A DNA stretch of 14,768 nucleotides from Amulumruptor sp947039275. Its GTDB lineage: Bacteria > Bacteroidota > Bacteroidia > Bacteroidales > Muribaculaceae. Of the stretch, positions 1 to 6,760 are shown in pieces (positions within the stretch are counted from its first letter, which is position 1; each line of letters opens with the position of its first letter). The stretch lies in NCBI GenBank assembly GCA_947039275.1, contig CAMQYL010000045.1, forward strand, positions 1-14,768, given 5' to 3'. Made by a program: the position numbers and the translations under genes. The notes beneath the pieces are model-generated. The model had not been told where the DNA came from and made no database searches. It was given only the letters and a program-made list of their open reading frames with translations.

Positions 1-2
1 TA

Positions 3-362
3 GCAGGTCTCTACTGTGTGCGCATGAGTCCTATTTTCCTGACTTGGGAGACCGTTTACGGTCCCGTGCAGTCATGGGGTGTAATCGGCGGTTTCGCAGC
101 TTCTGGCTGGGGTACTGATGTCCCCATGACTACTGTTGACGGTCAGATCTGGAAGGCTACTGTGACATTCGCAGCAGGTGACGAGTTCAAGTTCCGCGCT
201 GACGGTGCTTGGGACATCCAGTATGGCAACGGCGGTAACGGCATGGACGACCTCGTATGCGACGGTGGTTCCGGCAACTTTACAGCTCCTGCTGCAGGCA
301 CCTTCGAAGTCACCCTCGACCTCAGCAAGGTTCCCTACCACGCTACTCTGACAGCTATCTGA
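3..362 (+). CDS. SusE/SusF-like outer-membrane starch-binding protein, C-terminal fragment
   Basis: The frame is open from the window edge, so the gene starts upstream and only about 119 C-terminal residues are visible. The fragment has the pattern of a SusE/SusF carbohydrate-binding repeat: a Trp-Gly-hydrophobic-Gly strand (SWGVIGGF), a Gly-Trp-Gly-Thr-Asp turn, then Trp-Lys-Ala-Thr-Val, Glu-Phe-Lys-Phe-Arg-Ala, Trp-Asp-Ile-Gln-Tyr-Gly, and a final Phe-Glu-Val-Thr-Leu-Asp-Leu strand. In this family such domains sit on the cell surface as lipoproteins and bind glycans next to a SusC/SusD transporter. That would make this the last gene of a polysaccharide utilisation locus lying upstream. A strong terminator follows 24 nt after the stop codon. 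The family call is confident; the glycan bound and the choice between SusE and SusF cannot be told from this piece. Confidence 0.8.
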   Translation, partial: AGLYCVRMSPIFLTWETVYGPVQSWGVIGGFAASGWGTDVPMTTVDGQIWKATVTFAAGDEFKFRADGAWDIQYGNGGNGMDDLVCDGGSGNFTAPAAGTFEVTLDLSKVPYHATLTAI

Positions 363-386
363 TCATAGCTGACCGATAGATACTTA

Positions 387-427
387 AAGGAGGCGCATCC
401 ACAATCGGATGCGCCTCCTTAGTTTTT
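387..427 (+). terminator. Intrinsic terminator of the SusE/F-like gene
   Basis: A perfect 14-bp stem (387-400 with 407-420, arm AAGGAGGCGCATCC) closes a 6-nt loop. It is followed by AG and a run of six T at 422-427. It lies 24 nt past the stop of the SusE/F-like gene, as expected for the end of a transcription unit. Confidence 0.92.
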
Positions 428-448
428 TATAGGTAGTTTTTACAAAAT

Positions 449-536
449 TGTAGGGACATGCCGTGGCATGTCCGCATCCCATATGATCTGCAAAAACATC
501 GTCTGATGAGCGGACATGCCACGGCATGTCCCTACA
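449..536. repeat. Inverted pair of REP-like GTAG-hairpin elements (BIME-like), copy 1
   Basis: Two 27-nt sequences, 449-475 and 510-536, are perfect inverted copies separated by 34 nt. Each copy is itself a hairpin preceded by GTAG: 450-453 GTAG, then 454-473 GGACATGCC-GT-GGCATGTCC with 9-bp perfect arms. The other copy has its hairpin at 512-531 and ends in CTAC at 532-535. A GTAG tetranucleotide at the foot of a hairpin, arranged as inverted pairs between genes, is the hallmark of REP elements and BIMEs, which RAYT (TnpA-REP) Y1 transposases are known to process. The pair sits between two convergent gene ends (SusE/F-like and DUF2156). A second pair with the same plan occurs at 3746-3828. 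No RAYT gene is in this window. Confidence 0.85.
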
Positions 537-565
537 TTAATATGACCCAATATGTGTTATGAAAT

Positions 566-1519
566 TCAAAATACTATATCATATTTGTGGAGCATGGCGG
601 TAGGGTGGTATGACTCTTTAGCTTGGCGCAGCCCTTCGTCGCCGGCATCTTCTTCGCGGTTGATGTAGCGGATAGCATAACGCTCCGCCATGTCAGCAGC
701 GAACAGTTTGTTGACGGTCTCGCCTGCACCGGTGATGTCGTGGCGCATCTTCTCGATGTGGACGTAGAGGGTGTCATCTTTGATCTCACCGAGGGTGAAA
801 GCCACGATGCCGTCAGATGGTGTTGACAGCACTGCGCCGTGGAAGGGGTATGCCCACGGATTGGCAAGGACGCGGAGTGTCTGCATCCTCTCCACTTCGG
901 CTGTGACTCCCTTGTCGGCGGCAAGATGCATGGCATTATAGAAACTTGTCACTGCTGCCAGATTGTCAGGTGTGAGAGGCTCAAACCGATAGCCGGGGTA
1001 GGCTGCGGCAAAGGCATTGACATGATTACGTTTCTTGCTCATCTTTTTGCCGCTCAGGGTGGCTAAAGGAGCAGCATCATAGAGGTAGTCGGTCCAGTCG
1101 GAGAGTTGGGCGTCCACTCGTCCTCCGAGTTTTTCAAGCGAAGCCACGGCTTCTTCAGGGATGGCTGACAGACGACATTCAATCCCCTCTGATTCGCAGT
1201 AGCCGCGGAGCATGGCTATGCTACGTATGAGTGGCATGCGTCCGACAGGGAGCGAGAACGCCGCCTTGGTGACATCAAGTTCGCTCAGTCCGCTGACTAT
1301 CAGCGTGTCATCAATGATGGTGCGGCGGTAGCGGAAATAGTCGGTCCACATATAGATGCCTCCGATGGTGAAATCGCACGTGCGTGAAGGCGCATGCTCA
1401 AGCAGAGAACGAATCTGCGGTATCTCGGCGAGCGTAAATTCCCTGAAATCTAATCGTGGAGCGTAAGCTATATCTGATAGGGCGGCGTTGCATACGCAGC
1501 CTGTAGTGATGGGTGACAT
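566..1519 (-). CDS. DUF2156 protein (phosphatidylglycerol lysyltransferase C-terminal-like, GNAT fold)
   Basis: The 317-residue protein matches the stand-alone DUF2156 family, homologous to the catalytic domain of MprF/LPG synthases. Recognisable segments are a basic GKKMSKKRNHVNAF stretch at about residues 157-170, HIEK at 254-257, YINREEDAG from 285 and LRQAKESYHP at 297-306. MprF-type enzymes move an aminoacyl group from aminoacyl-tRNA to phosphatidylglycerol. Whether the short Bacteroidetes members do this is not established, and no membrane segment is present. The ATG at 1519 is kept because a TATATTTG promoter box lies about 33 nt upstream. The first 18 or so residues look weakly conserved, so a later start is possible. 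It is transcribed away from the 687-aa gene. A gene for the membrane half of MprF-type proteins lies nearby at 3892-4983. Confidence 0.8.
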   Translation of the reverse strand: MSPITTGCVCNAALSDIAYAPRLDFREFTLAEIPQIRSLLEHAPSRTCDFTIGGIYMWTDYFRYRRTIIDDTLIVSGLSELDVTKAAFSLPVGRMPLIRSIAMLRGYCESEGIECRLSAIPEEAVASLEKLGGRVDAQLSDWTDYLYDAAPLATLSGKKMSKKRNHVNAFAAAYPGYRFEPLTPDNLAAVTSFYNAMHLAADKGVTAEVERMQTLRVLANPWAYPFHGAVLSTPSDGIVAFTLGEIKDDTLYVHIEKMRHDITGAGETVNKLFAADMAERYAIRYINREEDAGDEGLRQAKESYHPTAMLHKYDIVF

Positions 1520-1551
1520 ATCAGTTTGAATTTAGAGAGTGTGTGAAGATA

Positions 1552-1559
1552 CAAATATA
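1552..1559 (-). promoter_or_regulatory. Candidate -7 box for the DUF2156 gene
   Basis: On the minus strand this reads TATATTTG, a match to the Bacteroidetes -7 consensus TAnnTTTG, 32 nt upstream of the ATG at 1519. No good TTG was found about 20 nt further upstream, so the -33 element is missing or weak. Confidence 0.5.
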
Positions 1560-1567
1560 ACATCATC

Positions 1568-1598
1568 TTGGCGGATAGAGTTTATTTGGCTATATTTG
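1568..1598 (+). promoter_or_regulatory. Bacteroidetes-type promoter for the 687-aa gene
   Basis: TTG at 1568-1570, a 20-nt spacer, then TATATTTG at 1591-1598, matching the -33/-7 consensus of the Bacteroidetes primary sigma factor. Transcription would begin near 1604, giving a leader of about 50 nt before the ATG at 1657. It is divergent from, and very close to, the candidate promoter of the DUF2156 gene. Confidence 0.65.
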
Positions 1599-1656
1599 CA
1601 GTTGATTACACCTCCTCTATACACTAATTTGCAACATATCATACACTAACAGAGTC

Positions 1657-3720
1657 ATGCCAAAATACGGCTATATACGAGTTTCGCTGTCGGAAACCAT
1701 CTCCGGCGAGCCTAACGTAATCTACAATTATCCCACAGGTGAGGACATCGACACCGATGCGGTGTTTGACGGCACCAAGGCGATACGCGAATTTCTCAAT
1801 CTGCGCGAGTGTTACGCGCTGTGGTCGTCGCCACGCGGACATTATTTTTCGCTCGTGACACCTAACCCGGCGAGTCCCGACGGTAGCTGCTTCGTGCTCA
1901 CGCTGCGTCTTGACAATGAGTGTGCTCTCTCTGGTCGCCGCACGGTGCAGCTTCTGGGCGAGCTGAAAAAGATGCTCGTAGAGGATCGTTCACTCAGCGA
2001 TGATGCCGTAGAGCATTGCTTTGTATCGGCTGGAGTGCCGGCAGAACCGGAGCGGTTGAAGTCATGGCAGTATGTACGTCCGTTGACTTCGGCATCCGCG
2101 CCCAAGCAGCCGTTCTGTTATCGCACATATGCCAGCTCGAGCGAGCTTGACTCTACACTCTCATTCCCGTCACAGGTCGAATATGCCTGCTTTGACCGCG
2201 TGCTTGTGGTGCCGGCTACAGCTTCATTGCGCCCAGGCAGCAAGCTGGACCGCATCACGGCTCCTGTGAAGCGTGAATATACTGTAATAGCGCCTGTGGG
2301 TTGCACACCGTCGCGCATCGTTGTCACCGATGGTGAGCGTCTGACCCTGACATTCACCAAAGCCGGTTTCAATCCGAGGTCGGAAAACATATCGGTCGGA
2401 GCCCCGTCGCCCTATGTGCGCTATGAGGGACCCGCCTTGCGAGTTAAGACCGCAGCGGAGAGCGGTATGGGATTCGTGCGCCGTGTGCCTTTAGAGGTGC
2501 GTTCCTCAAAAGGCATACCTGTCAACGGATATACCATCAACGTCAACGGCCGTCCCATCAACACGATGGAGCCGTATATTGAAATAACCGAGCGAGACCT
2601 GTCGCCCAACGGCACTACCGAGATACAGGTGGCGAGCAATAACTACAAACCCCTCAAGGTGCTCAAGAGCCCTTCAGAACTGATCAACTGCGAAAAGGTG
2701 GAGCTTGTGCTTGAGCCGGTGGAGCAGGGGATCACCCTGCGTCTGGACTTCGGGGGCGGACGCATATTCACCCAGGAGATAACGCTTGAGAAGAACACAC
2801 CCGAATACAGCCAGCTCCACTCAGGCAATTTCCACGGTTTCCGTGCCCACCGCTTGACCGTGGCTGGCAATGCGGAGGTGTATAATGTGGATATGAAGTC
2901 TCCCTCTCGACCAGTTGCAGCGGCTGTACAACCTGCAGTGGCGAGTGCAACAGAAGCGCCTGCTGCGATCCATCACCATCAGCCCCAGGCTCCGGTGCGT
3001 CCCGTAGCCCCGGTGTTTGACCGCGCTACGCCTGACATGGATAAGAAGCGCAAGGACAAGGCGCGTAATACCCGTGAGCTCCACAAAGAGATATCCGTGG
3101 CAGCCGACAGCCAGTCGGAGATGGTGGATGACGCGGTGGAAGAAACCGTGGTCGGCTTCAAACACAGCAACCGTGGACTATGGTTTGTGGTCATCATGCT
3201 CGTGTTGATCATTGCCGGAGGCATCGCCTACTTCCTGTTGCCCGACAGCGAGCCTTCGCAGGAGTTTGGTCAGGAGGTCACCCAAGAGGAACTTAATGCA
3301 GAGATAGCTGCCACCGGTAGCCAGCCAACGACTGCGGCGGCATCAGCTGCGACTGCCACACCTTCGGCTGACGAAGCTGCCGACATAGCATATCTCAACG
3401 ACAACACCAAGACCTGGAACATTGCGGAGCTTAAGACCGACAAATACAAGACTCTCATCACCGCCCTGGCATCAGGAGATATCGATGCTGTCATCAACCA
3501 CGAGTATATCATAGTAGACAAGAATCTCAACAACCGCATAGCGCGCTCCATCGCCGACATGCTCTGGGCTGCCAAGGGCTCTCCTAACGAGAATGCCAAT
3601 ATCAAGGCTATGAAGAAGTATGTCAGCGAGGACGGCAACGTCAAGGTCTGGGACCTCTACGAAGCCCTCGCCCGCGTCAAGCCGACAGAACCCAATCCCG
3701 CTCCGCGTCCCCGCCGCTGA
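1657..3720 (+). CDS. 687-aa single-pass membrane protein of unknown function
   Basis: I do not recognise a named family. Visible organisation: residues 1-170 form a mixed domain without signal peptide. Residues 175-415 are rich in beta-strand-like segments (such as REYTVIAPVG at 206-215, GYTINVNGRP at 291-300 and VELVLEPVEQGITLRLDF at 348-365). Residues 415-460 are an Ala/Pro-rich linker with a His-His-His run at 439-441, and 462-478 are strongly basic. A single transmembrane helix lies at about 507-528. A low-complexity Ala/Thr/Ser stretch follows (550-575), then a compact helical-looking domain (about 577-675) and a Pro/Arg tail. Basic residues before the helix suggest the large N-terminal part is cytoplasmic and about 155 C-terminal residues are periplasmic. 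It has its own promoter and is followed by a REP-like pair rather than a clear terminator. A role as membrane-spanning sensor or scaffold is only a guess. Confidence 0.8.
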   Translation: MPKYGYIRVSLSETISGEPNVIYNYPTGEDIDTDAVFDGTKAIREFLNLRECYALWSSPRGHYFSLVTPNPASPDGSCFVLTLRLDNECALSGRRTVQLLGELKKMLVEDRSLSDDAVEHCFVSAGVPAEPERLKSWQYVRPLTSASAPKQPFCYRTYASSSELDSTLSFPSQVEYACFDRVLVVPATASLRPGSKLDRITAPVKREYTVIAPVGCTPSRIVVTDGERLTLTFTKAGFNPRSENISVGAPSPYVRYEGPALRVKTAAESGMGFVRRVPLEVRSSKGIPVNGYTINVNGRPINTMEPYIEITERDLSPNGTTEIQVASNNYKPLKVLKSPSELINCEKVELVLEPVEQGITLRLDFGGGRIFTQEITLEKNTPEYSQLHSGNFHGFRAHRLTVAGNAEVYNVDMKSPSRPVAAAVQPAVASATEAPAAIHHHQPQAPVRPVAPVFDRATPDMDKKRKDKARNTRELHKEISVAADSQSEMVDDAVEETVVGFKHSNRGLWFVVIMLVLIIAGGIAYFLLPDSEPSQEFGQEVTQEELNAEIAATGSQPTTAAASAATATPSADEAADIAYLNDNTKTWNIAELKTDKYKTLITALASGDIDAVINHEYIIVDKNLNNRIARSIADMLWAAKGSPNENANIKAMKKYVSEDGNVKVWDLYEALARVKPTEPNPAPRPRR

Positions 3721-3745
3721 GCATGTCAATAACGCGTTCATAACA

Positions 3746-3828
3746 GTAGGGTCGCTACATGTAGCGACCGTTACCAGGCGGCATACTCAACGATTGCTCT
3801 TGGCGGTCGCTACATGTAGCGACCCTAC
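3746..3828. repeat. Inverted pair of REP-like GTAG-hairpin elements (BIME-like), copy 2
   Basis: Two perfect inverted 25-nt copies, 3746-3770 and 3804-3828, are separated by 33 nt. Each has GTAG (3746-3749; CTAC at 3825-3828 on the other side) at the foot of a perfectly self-complementary 20-mer, GGTCGCTACATGTAGCGACC (3750-3769 and 3805-3824). The plan is the same as at 449-536: GTAG, a 20-nt hairpin beginning GG and ending CC, then G or GC, in an inverted pair with a spacer of 33-34 nt. The hairpin sequence is different. The element fills the gap between the 687-aa gene and the flippase-like gene. A T-run at 3834-3839 follows but is 9 nt away from the hairpin, so termination is possible but not clear. 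Confidence 0.85.
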
Positions 3829-3891
3829 AGCCGTTTTTTCATTGAGGTTTTGCAACATCATATACGAAAGCATAAAGATTCTGACACATAT

Positions 3892-4983
3892 ATGACACAA
3901 TCCGAAATATCCCAGAGTCCCGACGGCAAGAAGCCGTCGGCATTGGTGCTGATACTCCGCTACGGTGTACCGCTCATTATCACAGTGGGACTCTGCTACC
4001 TGCTGTTTACCGGGATAGACTTCAAGGAGATGGTAGGCATCATCCGTGACTACTGCAATTTCTGGTGGATAGGATTGGGATGGGTGGTCAGCATATTCAG
4101 CCATGTGTTCCGCGCCATGCGCTGGCGCATCCAGCTCAAGGCTCTCGACATCAATGTGCCGCTTTATATCCTTGTATACAGTATCTTCGGCACATATGCC
4201 GTCAATCTCGTGTTTCCTCGCCTTGGCGAGGTGTGGCGCACTGGTTTCATCGCCAAGAGAGAAGATGCATCGTTTACCACCGTCTTCGGCTCCATGGTGG
4301 CAGAGCGTCTTGCCGACACTCTGACGGTACTGTTGCTTACATTGGTCACATTCATACTCGCTGGCAGCGAGATGAACCGTTATCTTGCCCAGAACCCTGA
4401 TGCGGCAGCGAGTGTACACGCCGTTTTGACCAATCCGTGGCTGTGGACGGCAGTAGGGGTGGTTGTGATCGGCATATGGTTGCTGTTTACACGTGTGCCT
4501 GACAATAAGCTTTTGATGAAGATAAAGTCCCTGTGGCATGGACTGTGGGAAGGCTTTGCGGTCATAGTCAAGATGCCCGGCAAGGGTCGCTGGCTGCTGT
4601 ATACGGCTGCCCTGTGGGGCTGCTATTTCACGCAGCTCTACATAGCGTTTCACGCCTTCGCTTTCACCACGCAGATCATTCATGACTATACGATACTGGC
4701 GGTGCTTGTCACCTTCGTGCTGTCAAGCATATCGATGGGTGTGCCCAGCAATGGCGGCATAGGTCCGTGGCAGTGGTCGGTGATATTCGCGTTGAGTTTC
4801 TACTCGGCTGGTATCATATTGCCTGACGGAGTTTCGTTTAAGGATATGAGCGCGTCGTTTGCCAACCTCGTGATGGGCACAAATACCTTGCTGTTGATAA
4901 TACTCGGCATATTCACTTTTATCGCCATATCGATTGACAAACGCAGCACTCGCGGCAAATCAGACGAGCCAATGAAGATGTGA
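3892..4983 (+). CDS. LPG-synthase-TM / UPF0104 family membrane protein (flippase-like)
   Basis: The 363-residue polytopic membrane protein belongs to the lysylphosphatidylglycerol synthase transmembrane family, the membrane domain found at the N-terminus of MprF. The diagnostic segment is the region following LYILVYSIFGTYAVN, with PRLGEVWR and, further on, a Gly-Ser-Met-Val-Ala-Glu-Arg-Leu-Ala-Asp helix. Seven to nine hydrophobic helices can be counted. In MprF this domain moves aminoacylated lipid across the membrane; many free-standing members have no known substrate. An in-frame TTG at 3850 would add 14 residues. The ATG at 3892 is preferred because the added residues are polar and immediately follow the repeat. 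It appears to be the first gene of a plus-strand run reaching to rsmD, with a 24-nt gap to the next gene. Confidence 0.85.
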   Translation: MTQSEISQSPDGKKPSALVLILRYGVPLIITVGLCYLLFTGIDFKEMVGIIRDYCNFWWIGLGWVVSIFSHVFRAMRWRIQLKALDINVPLYILVYSIFGTYAVNLVFPRLGEVWRTGFIAKREDASFTTVFGSMVAERLADTLTVLLLTLVTFILAGSEMNRYLAQNPDAAASVHAVLTNPWLWTAVGVVVIGIWLLFTRVPDNKLLMKIKSLWHGLWEGFAVIVKMPGKGRWLLYTAALWGCYFTQLYIAFHAFAFTTQIIHDYTILAVLVTFVLSSISMGVPSNGGIGPWQWSVIFALSFYSAGIILPDGVSFKDMSASFANLVMGTNTLLLIILGIFTFIAISIDKRSTRGKSDEPMKM

Positions 4984-5007
4984 AACACATAGCGACAGAT
5001 TACTACG

Positions 5008-5565
5008 ATGAAAGACGACAATTTTGACGATTACTTTGACGAGGCTGATGCCCCGGAGTCTACTTCTTCCAATGTTACTGCTCCCCAGCCCGCAGCACCT
5101 GCGGCAGATTCGGAGTCTGACAAGCATGTGGATTTCACTGACGACATAGCCGACGATGCCGCCAAAGCGGCTGCGGAAAGTCAGCCCAAGAAGCGCAAGT
5201 CGCATTTCTGGGCGTGGGCATTGACGATTATCATCATAGGTCTCGGTGTGACATGCTATTTCCGCTATTTCAATCCCTATATCACCGAGGCGCGTGTGAC
5301 AGGCTATGTCACACAGATAGAGCGTCGGGGCATGATATTCAAGACCTTTGAGGGTCAGATGATTACCGAAAGCGCATTGACAGATACGACCCGCATCTAC
5401 TCGCGTGATTTCAGTTTCTCGGTGGCAGACCAGATTGTTGTCAAGCAGTTGCAGAATCTTCAGGGTTCGGGCAAGCCCGTCACGCTTGAATATGAGCGTT
5501 ACTATGCCACCGTGCCTTGGCGTGGATCTCAGCCAGTGGTTGTCACAGGGATTGTCAAGCAATAA
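5008..5565 (+). CDS. Small membrane-anchored protein (Bacteroidetes family often mislabelled 6-phosphogluconate dehydrogenase)
   Basis: The 185-residue protein has a very acidic N-terminus (residues 1-50, many Asp/Glu/Ala), a KKRK basic cluster, then one transmembrane helix at about residues 69-87. A C-terminal beta-rich domain of about 95 residues follows. That domain carries segments I associate with a small Bacteroidetes family: GMIFKTFEGQMI, FSFSVADQIV and YYATVPWRG. From memory this family often carries a spurious 6-phosphogluconate dehydrogenase label. There is no Rossmann motif here to support such an activity. With basic residues before the helix, the C-terminal domain should be outside the cytoplasm. 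It lies 24 nt after the flippase-like gene and 24 nt before the alcohol dehydrogenase, so it is probably cotranscribed. Function unknown. Confidence 0.7.
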   Translation: MKDDNFDDYFDEADAPESTSSNVTAPQPAAPAADSESDKHVDFTDDIADDAAKAAAESQPKKRKSHFWAWALTIIIIGLGVTCYFRYFNPYITEARVTGYVTQIERRGMIFKTFEGQMITESALTDTTRIYSRDFSFSVADQIVVKQLQNLQGSGKPVTLEYERYYATVPWRGSQPVVVTGIVKQ

Positions 5566-5589
5566 AACGACCAAGCTAAACAGATACCT

Positions 5590-6759
5590 ATGGAAAATTT
5601 CACGTTTTGCACCCCCACACGCTATATCTTCGGACGCGGTGTGGAGCATCAGGCGGGCAAAGAAGCAGCCGCCGAGGGCTGGAAGAAAGTCATGCTCGTA
5701 TACGGACAGGGCAGTGCGGTGCGTAGCGGACTGATTGACACGGTAAGCGCATCCCTCCGCGATGCAGGCATAGAAATCGTGCCGCTTGGTGGCGCCCAGC
5801 CAAATCCCACGGACACGCTTGTCTATGAGGGTATCAAATTGGGTCGGCGTGAACATATTGACGCTCTGATAGCCGTGGGCGGAGGCTCGGCAATTGACAC
5901 CGCCAAGGCTATAGCTATAGGCATACCGTATGACGGTGATTTCTGGGACTTCTTTTGCGGTAAAATGCCGGCAGAGAAGTCCATACCGGTGGCTACGGTG
6001 CTTACCATTCCTGCTGCTGGCAGCGAGGGGTCGGGCAATTCGGTCATCACCCGCACCGACGGCATGATCAAGCTCAGCCTGCGCACGCAGTGCTTGCGTC
6101 CGGTATTCTCGCTTATGAATCCGGCTCTGACGGAGACTTTGCCGCCGTTTCAGACTGCATGCGGCATCTGCGACATGATGGCGCATATATTTGAACGTTA
6201 CTTCACTCCTACGACCGATGTAGAGATTACTGACCGCGTAGCCGAAGGGGTGTTGATGGCTATAATGACCGAAGCCCCCAAGGTGATGGCAGATCCCCAT
6301 GACTATCAGGCTCGTGCCAACATAATGTGGAGCGGGACTCTCGCCCACAACGGTATCTGCGGGACAGGTCGTGTCGAAGACTGGGTGTCACACTTCATGG
6401 AGCATGAGATTTCGGCGCTCTACACCCATGTGGCTCATGGGGCAGGGCTGGCGGTGATGATTCCGGCATGGATGACCTTTATGGCGGAGCACCGCCCTGC
6501 TAAGGTTGCCCAGCTCGGACGGCGTGTGCTCGGCGTGACTGAGGCTGACGACCGCAAGGCGGCTCTGCTTGCAGTGGAACTGCTTCGTGCCTTCTTCCGT
6601 TCGCTCGGGCTGCCTGTGACATTCGCCCAACTCGGCATAGAGAAGCCTGATATAGCCACTCTCGTCAAGAAACTGCATCAAAACAAAGGGGCAGAGATAG
6701 GCGGCTACTATCGTCTGTCGGCTGCCGATACCGAGCAGATATACAATCTGGCTCTCTGA
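5590..6759 (+). CDS. Iron-containing alcohol dehydrogenase (butanol dehydrogenase/YqhD-like)
   Basis: The 389-residue protein is full length for family III (iron-dependent) alcohol dehydrogenases, cytoplasmic enzymes that interconvert aldehydes and alcohols with NAD(P)H. The N-terminus has the usual Phe-Gly-Arg-Gly turn and the dinucleotide-binding Gly-Gly-Gly-Ser is at residues 97-100. Candidate metal ligands are all present: Asp195 and His199 (DMMAH), His272 (MEHE) and His283 (AHGAG). The order of motifs fits the butanol dehydrogenase/YqhD branch, which tends to use NADPH and a broad range of aldehydes; substrate and cofactor cannot be decided from sequence. The ATG at 5590 gives the family's normal N-terminus. 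The stop codon is one nucleotide from the start of the antiporter gene, so the two are very likely translated from one message. Confidence 0.93.
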   Translation: MENFTFCTPTRYIFGRGVEHQAGKEAAAEGWKKVMLVYGQGSAVRSGLIDTVSASLRDAGIEIVPLGGAQPNPTDTLVYEGIKLGRREHIDALIAVGGGSAIDTAKAIAIGIPYDGDFWDFFCGKMPAEKSIPVATVLTIPAAGSEGSGNSVITRTDGMIKLSLRTQCLRPVFSLMNPALTETLPPFQTACGICDMMAHIFERYFTPTTDVEITDRVAEGVLMAIMTEAPKVMADPHDYQARANIMWSGTLAHNGICGTGRVEDWVSHFMEHEISALYTHVAHGAGLAVMIPAWMTFMAEHRPAKVAQLGRRVLGVTEADDRKAALLAVELLRAFFRSLGLPVTFAQLGIEKPDIATLVKKLHQNKGAEIGGYYRLSAADTEQIYNLAL

Positions 6760-6760
6760 T

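Noticed and set aside
3746..3840. CRISPR-like or terminator reading of the repeated sequence after the 687-aa gene
   Set aside because: There are only two copies, inverted rather than direct, so it is not CRISPR. The T-run is 9 nt from the hairpin, so it is not a canonical terminator. The GTAG foot and the sister copy at 449-536 favour a REP pair.
3787..4683. A 298-codon minus-strand open frame opposite the flippase-like gene
   Set aside because: It covers the REP-like repeat and runs against a well-supported membrane protein; its translation is His/Gln/Tyr-rich without recognisable structure.
4960..6348. A 462-codon open frame on the minus strand opposite the small membrane protein and alcohol dehydrogenase genes
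   Set aside because: Its product is rich in Cys, His and Arg with no domain pattern, and it lies opposite a clear alcohol dehydrogenase with intact ligands. It is a by-product of the plus-strand codon usage.
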